Below, one piece after another: positions 15,382 to 22,843 of a stretch of 64,000 bases of DNA. Both the position numbers and the translations under genes were made by a program. How positions within the stretch are numbered: position 1 is the stretch's first letter; each line of letters begins with the position of its first letter. Under the pieces are notes generated by a model. That model was not told the DNA's origin. It did no database searches and saw only the letters and a program-made list of their open reading frames with translations. The stretch is from an uncultured Oscillibacter sp. (GTDB lineage Bacteria; Bacillota; Clostridia; Oscillospirales; Oscillospiraceae), in the NCBI GenBank assembly GCA_947365245.1, contig CANAWG010000012.1, positions 35,111 through 99,110 of the forward strand. The letters run 5' to 3'.

Positions 15382-16272
15382 ATGAAAAAATGGAGCGTCC
15401 TGCTGAGCCTCTGCCTCTTGACAGGCTGCGCCTCCGCCCCGGCGGAGCTGGAGCCCGCCCAATCCCCGCCTCCGTCCTCCCCGCCCCCGGCGGCGGTGGA
15501 GGTCCAGGAGGAGCCGCCCTGCTCGCTGACCCTGGACATGGTGGAGTGGGAGGACAGCGTCCAGAGCGAAGACGGCACGGAGCTGGCCCAATACCGCTTC
15601 TCCCTGCCCCAGCTGACCACCCGCCGCGGCGACGGCACCGTCATTGAGACGGCGGAGACCGAGGCCGAGACCCGGGCCCTGGCGGCGGCGGAGACCTTCA
15701 ACGGCCAGTTTGCGGACTGGACCAACGAAGAGCCCCTCCGGGAGCTGGCGGAGACCGCCCGGGCGGAGTGGGAGTGGCGGCGGCAGGAGGGCATCCCCTG
15801 GGAAACCGCTTTCACCGAGGAGATGGAGTGCCAGGTGTACCAGACGGAGCGGCTGGTCAGCGTGGCGGCAAACTATTACAGCTACACCGGCGGGGCCCAC
15901 CCCAACACCGTGCTGATGGCCTGTAACTTCGATCTGGAGAGCGGGAGCTTTCTGACGCCGGAGCAGCTGGCGGAGGACAGCGAGGCATTTTCCCAGGCGG
16001 TGTGTGAGGAGATCCTCCGCCAGATCGACTGTTGGGCGGAGGAAAACGGCATGGAGGCGGAGGCGCTGTTCTGGGACAACTACCGGGAGATCGCCGCCGA
16101 CTGGAGCAGCTACGCCGTCAGCTTTGACGAATCTGGCATGACCGTGGCGTTCTCCCCTTATGAGCTGGCGGCCTACGCCGCCGGGTCCCAGATCTTTCAG
16201 ATGGACTACGACTTTCTGGAGCCCTTTCTCAGCGACGAGGGCCGCGCCCTGCTGGATTTGGCGGAAGAATGA
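15382..16272 (+). CDS. Lipoprotein with DUF4163/DUF3298-type domain
   Basis: 296 residues. A lipoprotein signal peptide (MKKWSVLLSLCLLTGCAS) has the lipobox LTGC with Cys at residue 16. After a Pro/Glu-rich linker comes a region typical of DUF4163-DUF3298 proteins (YYSYTGGAHPNTVLMACNFDLESG...LTPEQL), seen in RsiV and PdaC. These domains bind peptidoglycan or lysozyme in known cases; no membrane-spanning anti-sigma part is present here. ATG 15382 is chosen for its AAAGGAGGG. A hairpin terminator follows 2 bp after the stop. Confidence 0.75.
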   Translation: MKKWSVLLSLCLLTGCASAPAELEPAQSPPPSSPPPAAVEVQEEPPCSLTLDMVEWEDSVQSEDGTELAQYRFSLPQLTTRRGDGTVIETAETEAETRALAAAETFNGQFADWTNEEPLRELAETARAEWEWRRQEGIPWETAFTEEMECQVYQTERLVSVAANYYSYTGGAHPNTVLMACNFDLESGSFLTPEQLAEDSEAFSQAVCEEILRQIDCWAEENGMEAEALFWDNYREIAADWSSYAVSFDESGMTVAFSPYELAAYAAGSQIFQMDYDFLEPFLSDEGRALLDLAEE

Positions 16273-16273
16273 C

Positions 16274-16305
16274 AAAAAACAGCGGGTGGGCGCCCGCTGT
16301 TTTTT
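16274..16305. terminator. Bidirectional terminator
   Basis: 13-bp stem AAAAAACAGCGGG / CCCGCTGTTTTTT immediately after the lipoprotein gene. Confidence 0.9.
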
Positions 16306-16308
16306 CGC

Positions 16309-16337
16309 TTGACATACCTTGCATCGCTATGTATAAT
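16309..16337 (+). promoter_or_regulatory. Perfect consensus sigma-A promoter for the padR operon
   Basis: TTGACA (16309-16314), exactly 17 bp, TATAAT (16332-16337), overlapped by the operator below. Confidence 0.9.
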
Positions 16338-16358
16338 AAGCATAGAGACACAAGGTAT
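16314..16358 (+). promoter_or_regulatory. Nested inverted repeat, probable PadR operator
   Basis: Outer arms ATACCTTG (16314-16321) and CAAGGTAT (16351-16358), inner arms CTATG and CATAG around the -10 box. It covers the spacer, -10 and start region, so binding would block RNA polymerase. Confidence 0.65.
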
Positions 16359-16381
16359 TATTTTAGAGAGGAGCGAGCGCG

Positions 16382-16720
16382 ATGCGGAAAAAACAGCAGA
16401 TCGAGCACACCCCGTTACTGGTGCTTTCCCTACTGGCCGGGGAGGATATGTACGGCTACCAGATGATTCTGGAGCTGGCCCGGCGGTCCAACCACACCTT
16501 TGACATGAAAGAGGGTACGCTGTACCCGGTGCTCCACGGCCTGGAGCAGCAGGGCTATGTGGAGGCCTACCGGCAGGAGGCCCCCACGGGCCGGGAGCGG
16601 AAGTACTACCACCTGACGAGAAAGGGCGGCGAGGCGCTGCGGGCGGAGGCGGAGAGCTGGCGGCGGTACTCCGGCGCGGTGGACGCGGTGCTCCGGTCCT
16701 CCGCCCTGGGGACGGCGTGA
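16382..16720 (+). CDS. PadR-family transcriptional regulator
   Basis: 112 residues, the short PadR type: winged helix at about 8-85 (HTPLLVLSLLAGEDMYGYQMILEL, MKEGTLYPVLHGLEQQGYVEAY) plus a short dimerisation helix. Probably represses its own operon through the inverted repeat on its promoter. The two genes behind it overlap (TGATG, then ATGA), forming one unit in which a HAAS-domain membrane protein follows padR. That order is common in Firmicutes. The inducing signal is unknown. Confidence 0.9.
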   Translation: MRKKQQIEHTPLLVLSLLAGEDMYGYQMILELARRSNHTFDMKEGTLYPVLHGLEQQGYVEAYRQEAPTGRERKYYHLTRKGGEALRAEAESWRRYSGAVDAVLRSSALGTA

Positions 16721-17574
16721 TGGACCGCTCGGAGTACTGCGCCCGGGTGCTCGCCGGGCTCCGGGGGCTGTCCCGGCGGGAGCGGGAGGCGGTCCGGAGG
16801 GAGCTGGAGGACCATATCGAAGACCACGCCCGGGCCCTTTTGGACCTGGGGTACGACGAGAAGCTGGCGGAGGAGCGGACCATGGCCGCCATGGGGGATC
16901 CGGCGGAGGTGGCCCGGGAGATGGCGAAGCAGTATCCCCGGGGCTGGAATGTGGTCGCCGGCGTGTCGCTGGCGTTGTGCGTCTTCGTGCTGTTCTCGGC
17001 CCTCTCCAGCAGCTCCAACAGAAAGATGATCGGATACGCCTGGGACAGCATTGTCTACCGCATCTCTCCGCCGGGGCCGGAGACGGTGGTCGCGGGCACC
17101 GTCTCCCCGCCGGGGATTGAGCCCGTCTCCGGCGTCGCGGAGGCGGTGGACATCCGGCGGACCATCGGAGACAACGTGCTGCGGGTCTACCGGATCACCG
17201 TGGGGACCCAAGGCAGCCGGACGGCGGAGATGACGCGGATCTACGAGGGCGGTTATCAGGACGGCGCGCTGGCGGCGGAAGCGGCAGCCCGCCCGGAGGA
17301 CGGCCAGCTGACGGCAGAGGCGGCGGTCTGCATCTACCACAAAATCCCCGGCGGGCTGGTGGCGATGCCGTCGTTCAACGAACTCACGGCGGAGAGCCAG
17401 CGGGGAGACCAGCAGGTGCCCTTTCGCCGGGGGGCAGTGTTCAATCCGATGATGTGGCAGGTCTTTCTGCGGGCCCCCGTCCAGCCGGGGGACGACCACA
17501 TCACGCTGCGCTATGAGTGGCTGAGGGAGACCGTCACCGTTGACGTTCCTCTGCCAAAGGAGGGTATGCCATGA
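16720..17574 (+). CDS. HAAS/DUF1700-type single-pass membrane protein
   Basis: 284 residues. The N-terminal 70 residues (YCARVLAGLRGLSRREREAVRRELEDHIEDH..., AMGDPAEVAREM) form the HAAS domain that usually accompanies PadR regulators. One transmembrane helix (about 78-97) is followed by an extracytoplasmic region with no recognised fold. ATG 16720 is chosen because it overlaps the padR stop as TGATG. Likely works with PadR in a cell-envelope response; the exact task is unknown. Confidence 0.7.
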   Translation: MDRSEYCARVLAGLRGLSRREREAVRRELEDHIEDHARALLDLGYDEKLAEERTMAAMGDPAEVAREMAKQYPRGWNVVAGVSLALCVFVLFSALSSSSNRKMIGYAWDSIVYRISPPGPETVVAGTVSPPGIEPVSGVAEAVDIRRTIGDNVLRVYRITVGTQGSRTAEMTRIYEGGYQDGALAAEAAARPEDGQLTAEAAVCIYHKIPGGLVAMPSFNELTAESQRGDQQVPFRRGAVFNPMMWQVFLRAPVQPGDDHITLRYEWLRETVTVDVPLPKEGMP

Positions 17575-18293
17575 GGAGGAAGAAGAGACTGCCCACCCGC
17601 CGGCGGCGGGCGGCGCGCTGCGCCGCGGCCGCCCTGGTGCTCCTCATTCTGGCGCAGAACTTTCTGCACACGGCGTACCTGCTGCCCATCCAGGCCGTCC
17701 GGCTGATGGAGGAGAAGCAGGGCCTCCAGGGAAGCCAGGTCGTCCGGCGGCAGTGGGAGCCGGAGGTCTACGGCTGGAGCTCCCTGTTCTATCTGACGGC
17801 CGGCGGCCGGGCCGTGTCTCTCACCGGCGTGTCTCTCACCGCCCGGGGCTGGTGGCCCACCCACACGGGCCTGCTGGACTGCGCCGAGGACAAGCCTCTC
17901 CACGCCGGAGAGGAAATCGTCATGCTGGACGCCGGAGAGGACGCCGAAAACCGCTACTACGGCACCCACCTCTTTTTCTACGGGCGGGTGGACGACCCCG
18001 CCATTGAGACCGTGGAGATCCGTCTCCAGGTCCCCCCCGACTACAAGGCGGCGGAGGGGGAGACCGTCGACGTGGGGTATTATCTCCTGCTCAACGCTCC
18101 CATCTTTGAAAAGGAGGGCCGCCGGTATTTTCTCCTGGATCACCGGACGTCTTTCCAGAGCGCGGCGAGGGCGGACCGCATTGTGGGAAGAAATGCCGCC
18201 GGGAACGGCGTCACGTCGTTCCAGATCCCGGTGACCGGCAGGAGCATCGCCCGCCGCGCGCCCAGAGGGGCGGAGGCCGGCGGGAGTACATAG
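17571..18293 (+). CDS. Membrane-anchored protein of unknown function
   Basis: 240 residues. Basic N-terminus (MRRKKRLPTRRRRAARC) and one membrane helix (about 18-40), then an extracytoplasmic beta-rich part (VYGWSSLFYLTAGGRAVSLTGVSL...). Not recognised as a known family. Its ATGA overlap with the HAAS-domain gene makes it the last gene of the padR operon, and its topology resembles that of its partner, so the two may interact outside the membrane. Confidence 0.65.
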   Translation: MRRKKRLPTRRRRAARCAAAALVLLILAQNFLHTAYLLPIQAVRLMEEKQGLQGSQVVRRQWEPEVYGWSSLFYLTAGGRAVSLTGVSLTARGWWPTHTGLLDCAEDKPLHAGEEIVMLDAGEDAENRYYGTHLFFYGRVDDPAIETVEIRLQVPPDYKAAEGETVDVGYYLLLNAPIFEKEGRRYFLLDHRTSFQSAARADRIVGRNAAGNGVTSFQIPVTGRSIARRAPRGAEAGGST

Positions 18294-18300
18294 CGAAAAA

Positions 18301-18334
18301 GAAGCCCCCGCGCTCAAGCTGGCGCGGGGGCTTC
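18301..18334. terminator. Bidirectional terminator
   Basis: 13-bp stem GAAGCCCCCGCGC / GCGCGGGGGCTTC between convergent operons; T-run on the minus strand. Confidence 0.85.
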
Positions 18335-18336
18335 TC

Positions 18337-19392
18337 TCAGGTTTTCTCCAGCAGCTGCTCCAGAATATTCCCGCTGAACCGCTCCAGCCGCCCCTGGATC
18401 CCCGGCAGGCGCACCGCCGTGCCGGCATCGTTGGCGGTCTCCAGCATGCAGAAGCCCGGCGGCAGCCAGAAGCCCTTGTTCATGTTCATGGCCGAGACCA
18501 CCTGGCTGGCCACGATGTCCCCCCCGGAGTACCCGGAGACCACGATGGCGAACACCGCCGTGTTCTCAAAGGGCGCGGCCCGGTAGAGGGCCGTCAGGCG
18601 GTTGACGGCGGCGGTGAGGTTGGCGGGCAGGGCGTCGTTGTAGTTGGGGCACAGCAGCACCACGCCGTCGGCCGCCCGGATGGCGGGGTACACCTCCTCC
18701 ACCATGACGCCGCCGTAGAAGCAGTCCCCCCGCTCCCCGAAGTGGAGGCAGGCGGTGTAGGGACACCCGGCGCAGTCCGCCAGGGTGCCGTTGCGCAGGC
18801 CGATCTCCGTGACGTCACAGCGCGCCTCCAGCCCCTGCCGGCACCGGCTCCACAGGGCCAGGGTGTTGGAGGCGGGATGGCTGGAGGCGTGGAGCACCAG
18901 GAGATTGGGCCGTCCGTGCCGGGGCGGGGCGAAGTCCAGCACCCGCCGCACAAGGTCCTCCGCCGCCCGCTGGTAGGCCTCCTCCAGAGAGCAGGCGGCG
19001 TTTTTGGCCTGGACGGTGAAGTTTTGCAGGTCCCCGGAGGCCTCCACCAGGGGCCGACCGGGAAAGGCGCACCCCGCGAGATTCGCCGCCAGCACCAGCT
19101 CCCGCCCGGCGGACTTGGTGTAGAGGTCCCCTCTCCCGTCCACCAGCACGCCCCCCACGCACCCCCGGAGGCACCCGGGGTGGGCGCGGAGGTGCGCCAG
19201 CAGGCTGTAAAACTCATGGTTCACGCCGCTTTCATCCAGGGACACGGCGAAGAGGACCCGGCGGTTTTCCAGGGGGCCCTCCAGCCGGGGGCGCACCTGG
19301 GACCGGCGGCCCCGGAGGGCGGCCTCCAGCGTCCGGACAAACCGCTCCGAGGCGGTCTCCCCGGGGCATATAACGGTCAAGTCCTGTGACAT
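18337..19392 (-). CDS. NAD(P)H-dependent flavodoxin-fold oxidoreductase, two-part
   Basis: 351 residues. The C-terminal half (about 160-351) is an FMN-reductase/flavodoxin-like domain: LLVLHASSHPASNT at the phosphate loop, CAGCPYTACLHFGERGDCFYGG, and DGVVLLCPNYNDALPANLTAAVNRL. The N-terminal half (about 1-155) has its own Rossmann-like pattern (SRL-free, HPGCLRGCVGGVLVDGRGDLYTKSAGRELVLAANLAGC) and may be a second, degenerate copy. Six or more cysteines could hold a metal. It follows the LDH-like gene by 9 bp on the same strand, so the two probably act together on one redox substrate. Confidence 0.65.
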   Translation of the reverse strand: MSQDLTVICPGETASERFVRTLEAALRGRRSQVRPRLEGPLENRRVLFAVSLDESGVNHEFYSLLAHLRAHPGCLRGCVGGVLVDGRGDLYTKSAGRELVLAANLAGCAFPGRPLVEASGDLQNFTVQAKNAACSLEEAYQRAAEDLVRRVLDFAPPRHGRPNLLVLHASSHPASNTLALWSRCRQGLEARCDVTEIGLRNGTLADCAGCPYTACLHFGERGDCFYGGVMVEEVYPAIRAADGVVLLCPNYNDALPANLTAAVNRLTALYRAAPFENTAVFAIVVSGYSGGDIVASQVVSAMNMNKGFWLPPGFCMLETANDAGTAVRLPGIQGRLERFSGNILEQLLEKT

Positions 19393-19401
19393 GGCCCCCT
19401 C

Positions 19402-20637
19402 CTATCCGATCTCCCGCAGGGCCGCCTCCGTCTCCCGCAGACGGCCGAAGAGGGCGTCCGGCAGCTCCAGCGTCTCAATCTCCACCCCCCGGGTTGTGAA
19501 GCGGTTCTTGCAGCCGAACCACACGCCCCCCATGGGCACGGAGCCGCAGTGCCACGCCCCCCGGAGGGCCAGCAGCAGCTGCATGGCCCCGGAGGACACG
19601 GCGGGAGCCGTGTAGGGCTTGTAGCCCAGCTCCCGGATGTAGAGGTTGGCCTCCAGTGCCAGCCGGGTCAGCTCCCGGGAGCGTTCGTCGTTGTAGTGCT
19701 GGATGGAATCGGCGATCACCAGGCCCCTGCCGTGGGGGCCGAAGCTGCGGCCCTCCGTGAGAAAGAGGGCAAACTGCGGCTCCCGCTTGGCAAAGTAGGC
19801 CGCCCGGGCGTTCATCACCCCCAGGCCGAAGCCCTGGACCTGCTCCGGCAGGAGGCCCAGGCCGTCCCAGCGGCCCGCCTCGTCCCGGTTGGAGGCGTCC
19901 CACACCGCCCGGCACAGGGGGTCCACCGGGTCGCTGAGGACCACGAAGAGACCCCGGAAGTCCGCCGCCCGGGCCTGCCGGGCAAACCGCTCCGCCAGGG
20001 GGCGGTTTGCCTCCAGCTGGGCCATGCGCACATCCCCCACCCCGCTGCCCACCGGCGGGACGGCCCGGGCGGCGGCGAAGAGGAACACGTCGCAGTCAAA
20101 GAGGCGCTCCGGCGGCACCGCCTCCACCTCCGGCAGGGCATGGTAATCCCAGGGCCAGGCGGTCTGGCCCATCTCCGTGACCCACCGGGCCACGGCGTTT
20201 TCGTTCAGGTCGCAGATGCCGATGGAGGCGATCACATCCCCGCCCAGCAGCTTCAGGGCCGTCAGCAGCGTGCCGCCCACGTCCCCCACCGCCAGCAGGT
20301 TGACCCGCCGCTTCTGGGGCTTGAGGGCGGCGAAGTCCAGCGCCCGCCGCCAGCTGGGATGCCGGACGTTGACGGCGGTGAGGCGGCCCGCCGCGATGGC
20401 CCCGGCGACACACTCCGGCAGCGCCGGGGCCTCCCCCATCCGCCGGGGGTCCAGCCAGCTGACGCCGGTGGTCTCCGCCGTCAGCTGGCGGGGGTCCGTC
20501 ACCCGCCAGGCGGCGGGAAAGTCCGCCGGGTCCCGCCGGAGCAGAAACAGCTCCGGCGTCCCCTCCGGCGCCGGCGGCAGGGAAAGATCCGCCTCCCATG
20601 AGGCAGCCAGTTTTCGATCGATGGCGTACCAGTACAT
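19402..20637 (-). CDS. Lactate/malate-dehydrogenase-like protein
   Basis: 411 residues. About 100 extra N-terminal residues precede a Rossmann domain with NLLAVGDVGGTLLTALKLLG (G-D-V-G-G dinucleotide loop), an acidic strand end (IGICDLNE) and VVLSDPVDPL in place of the LDH NPVD motif. GQTAWPWDYHALPEV and ERFARQARAADFRG continue the LDH-like order. The canonical catalytic Arg-Asp-His set is not clearly conserved, so the reaction is uncertain. ATG 20637 is chosen for AGGAGA four bases upstream. It forms a two-gene operon with the downstream flavoprotein. Confidence 0.6.
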   Translation of the reverse strand: MYWYAIDRKLAASWEADLSLPPAPEGTPELFLLRRDPADFPAAWRVTDPRQLTAETTGVSWLDPRRMGEAPALPECVAGAIAAGRLTAVNVRHPSWRRALDFAALKPQKRRVNLLAVGDVGGTLLTALKLLGGDVIASIGICDLNENAVARWVTEMGQTAWPWDYHALPEVEAVPPERLFDCDVFLFAAARAVPPVGSGVGDVRMAQLEANRPLAERFARQARAADFRGLFVVLSDPVDPLCRAVWDASNRDEAGRWDGLGLLPEQVQGFGLGVMNARAAYFAKREPQFALFLTEGRSFGPHGRGLVIADSIQHYNDERSRELTRLALEANLYIRELGYKPYTAPAVSSGAMQLLLALRGAWHCGSVPMGGVWFGCKNRFTTRGVEIETLELPDALFGRLRETEAALREIG

Positions 20638-20689
20638 AGCGTCTCCTGTTCTCCGGACAAGGGGCAAAAAATCATATAAAAGGTAAGAC

Positions 20690-20710
20690 GGCCCCGCAGA
20701 ACGCGGGGCC
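20690..20710 (-). terminator. Terminator after the GT4 gene
   Basis: 8-bp GC stem (GGCCCCGC / GCGGGGCC) followed on the minus strand by a T-rich stretch. Confidence 0.55.
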
Positions 20711-20785
20711 GCCTCGCCTCTGCCGGCACCATCTTACCACAATTCTCCCCGCCGCACAAGAGCCGAAAGGGATTCTCCCCCTCCC

Positions 20786-21829
20786 CTACGCCCGGGCGCG
20801 GCGCTGGGCCACGGAGGCCGGCAGGGGCGGCAGGATCCGCTCCCGGCGGTAGATCTCCCGCAGCTTCGCCCCCACGGCCTCCAAACTGCGGCCCTCCGCC
20901 GCGGCCCGGCCCGCGGCGGTGAGATCCGGCAGGGCGCCGGAGAGAATTCCCTCTACGATCCGTTGAAAGTCATCGGTATTTTCCGCTTTGTATATATTTT
21001 GGCCGTGCTCCAGCCAGCCGCCGTAGACGGGGATGTCCCGCACCACCGTGGGGACACCGCAGGCCAGGGCCTCCAGCACCACGATGCCCTCGGTCTCCTC
21101 ATGGCTCAAAAAGGCAAACACGTCCGCGCCGCGGTAGGCCTCCCTCAGGCGCTCCCGGTCCACGAAGCCGGGGAAGCGGACGTTGGCGGGGGCGCTGTCC
21201 ATGGCCCGGGTGATCTCCCGGGGGACAAGCCGGGGGTCCGTCCAGCCGAACCAGAGGAACTGGGCCGCGGGGACGCGGCGGGCCAGGTCCAGAAACTCCG
21301 GCAGTCCCTTCCGGGCGATGGTGTGGCCCACGGAGATCACCACCGGGGTCTCCCCCTCCAGGCCGTACCGCCGGCGGAAAGCGGCCCGGGCGGCGGGGTC
21401 GGGGCGAAAGTAGTCCGTGTCCACGCCGTTGGAGATGCTGTACACCGGGCGGCGGAGGCCGTAGCTCTCCAGCAGGCGCCGAGAGTACTCCGTGGGGGTC
21501 AGCACCACGTCCCCCAGGCCGTAGCAGAATTTGATCCACCGCCGGAACAAGGGAGCCAGGGCGTCGGAGCCCTTGAAGGAGCCCCGGAAATCCTCCATGG
21601 TGGAGTGGCCGTACCATACCACCTTCCTCCCCCGCAGCCGGGCCCCCAGCGCCGCCAGAACGGAGTCCGTCAGGACGGTGTTCACGTGGACGGCGGCGGC
21701 GTCCGGCGTCCAGCGGGAGGTGGTCTCGATGTCCGCCCGGCGCAGACACTCCCGCTGGTGGCGGATGGCCTGTCCCACGCCGCTGCGGCCCACCAGCTTC
21801 TCTCCGCCGCTGTAGATGTAGATTTTCAT
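20786..21829 (-). CDS. GT4 glycosyltransferase, glycolipid type (LafB-like)
   Basis: 347 residues. GT-B fold: N-terminal MKIYIYSGGEKLVGRSGVGQAI and HVNTV, then ISNGVDTDYFRP and VISVGHTIARKGLPEFL. The donor-binding EETEGIVVLEALACGVPTVV (E-x7-E) is near residue 245. The sequence style, ending in NIYKAENTDDFQ, is that of enzymes adding the second sugar to diacylglycerol in glycolipid anchors. ATG 21829 (GAGGAGA upstream) is chosen over longer in-frame starts. It lies 426 bp downstream of the VTT/GT4 pair, separated by hairpins, so it may have its own promoter. Confidence 0.78.
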   Translation of the reverse strand: MKIYIYSGGEKLVGRSGVGQAIRHQRECLRRADIETTSRWTPDAAAVHVNTVLTDSVLAALGARLRGRKVVWYGHSTMEDFRGSFKGSDALAPLFRRWIKFCYGLGDVVLTPTEYSRRLLESYGLRRPVYSISNGVDTDYFRPDPAARAAFRRRYGLEGETPVVISVGHTIARKGLPEFLDLARRVPAAQFLWFGWTDPRLVPREITRAMDSAPANVRFPGFVDRERLREAYRGADVFAFLSHEETEGIVVLEALACGVPTVVRDIPVYGGWLEHGQNIYKAENTDDFQRIVEGILSGALPDLTAAGRAAAEGRSLEAVGAKLREIYRRERILPPLPASVAQRRARA

Positions 21830-22014
21830 GGTGTTCTCCTCGTTTCGTGGAATTTCCCCAAGTTTTCGGCTCTCCGCCGTGTTTTTTCCGGTTTGCGGCG
21901 GATTTTGGGCGCAGAAACCCAAGCGGGCGTTGATTCCCGCTTTTTCTTCTGTTTCAGTTTTTGCGTGCACCGTCAAATTATGACGGGAAATTCTTCAGCT
22001 GACGCAGGACGCTG

Positions 22015-22226
22015 TTTGCCGCCGGAGGCGGCAAAGGCGCTCTCAGTTGACGGTGTTCTCTTGCGTCGCAGAGAGATTTCGCGCCCTGCGGGGCACGCCC
22101 AAGGGCTTTGCCCCTGGACCCCACAAACCTTTGAAAAGGTTTGATCGAAACCTTTATAGCCACCGCACGGCGCATTTTTGCGCCGGCGGGCTTTGCCCGC
22201 CTTGAAAACCGTTTACCGGTTTTCAA
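22015..22226. repeat. Chain of perfect hairpins in the 21830-22255 gap
   Basis: The gap between two minus-strand glycolipid genes holds at least four perfect inverted repeats: 22015-22035 (TTTGCCGCC/GGCGGCAAA), 22169-22184, 22185-22201 (GGCGGGC/GCCCGCC) and 22202-22226 (TTGAAAACCG/CGGTTTTCAA). The last three are back to back with no spacing. Repeat R3 lies among them. No gene is seen here. Confidence 0.7.
22081..22160 (+). repeat. Dispersed repeat R3, copy A
   Basis: About 70% identical to the reverse complement of 60851-60926. Conserved centre ACCTTTGAAAAGGTTTGATC, preceded by a GC-rich hairpin GGGCTTTGCCC. Short repeats of this kind are common between genes in several bacterial groups. Confidence 0.65.
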
Positions 22227-22255
22227 GTGCGTTGACTATATCAGCCGCTCTTCTC

Positions 22256-22843
22256 TCAGCCCACCAGCATCCGCCAAACTGCCGTCAGTCCCAAGCTGTA
22301 CAGCGCGATGGCAAAGGGCTTGCCCAGGAGGATGATGGCGGTGTAGCGCCGCCAGGTCATATCCGTCGTTCCCGCCAGATAGCAGAGGAAGTCGTCCGGC
22401 GCCACCGGCAGGAAGATGGCCAGGGCGAAGAGCCGGGCAAAGCGGTCTCCCTCCTCCGCCCAGCGGCTGTACTTCCGGATGGTCTTCTCCGAAAACAGCA
22501 GGGACAACAGGGGCTTTCCGCAGTTCCGGGCCACGGCGAAGGCCATGAGGGACCCGGCGCAGATGCCCACGTAGTTGTAGACGAAGCCCCACACGGGGCC
22601 GAAGAGGATCACCCCCACCAGGCACCCCAGTCCTCCCGGCAGCACCGGCACCACCACCTGCACCGCCTGAAAGACGGTGAACAGCAGCGCCCCGGCCAGC
22701 CCCAGGCTGGAAACCAGGGCCTCCAGCCGCTCCTGGGAGGTCAGCACGCCGGTCTGCCAGCCCCAGACGGCCACCGCCGCGCACAGAAGAAACCCAACGG
22801 CGGACGCCGCCTGGAGCACCGTCCGCTCCGCGCCCCGGCTCAC
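22256..22843 (-). CDS. VTT-domain (TVP38/TMEM64, DedA-like) membrane protein
   Basis: 195 residues with about five membrane segments. VTT motifs include VVPVLPGGLGCLVGVILFGPVWGFVYNYVGICAGSLMAFAVAR and FLPVAPDDFLCYLAGTT. Such proteins move or flip lipids; related DedA-type proteins recycle undecaprenyl phosphate. It starts with GTG at 22843, overlapping the stop of the upstream GT4 gene as GTGA. Placement inside a glycolipid operon suggests it handles the lipid acceptor or product; that is inference. Confidence 0.82.
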   Translation of the reverse strand: MSRGAERTVLQAASAVGFLLCAAVAVWGWQTGVLTSQERLEALVSSLGLAGALLFTVFQAVQVVVPVLPGGLGCLVGVILFGPVWGFVYNYVGICAGSLMAFAVARNCGKPLLSLLFSEKTIRKYSRWAEEGDRFARLFALAIFLPVAPDDFLCYLAGTTDMTWRRYTAIILLGKPFAIALYSLGLTAVWRMLVG

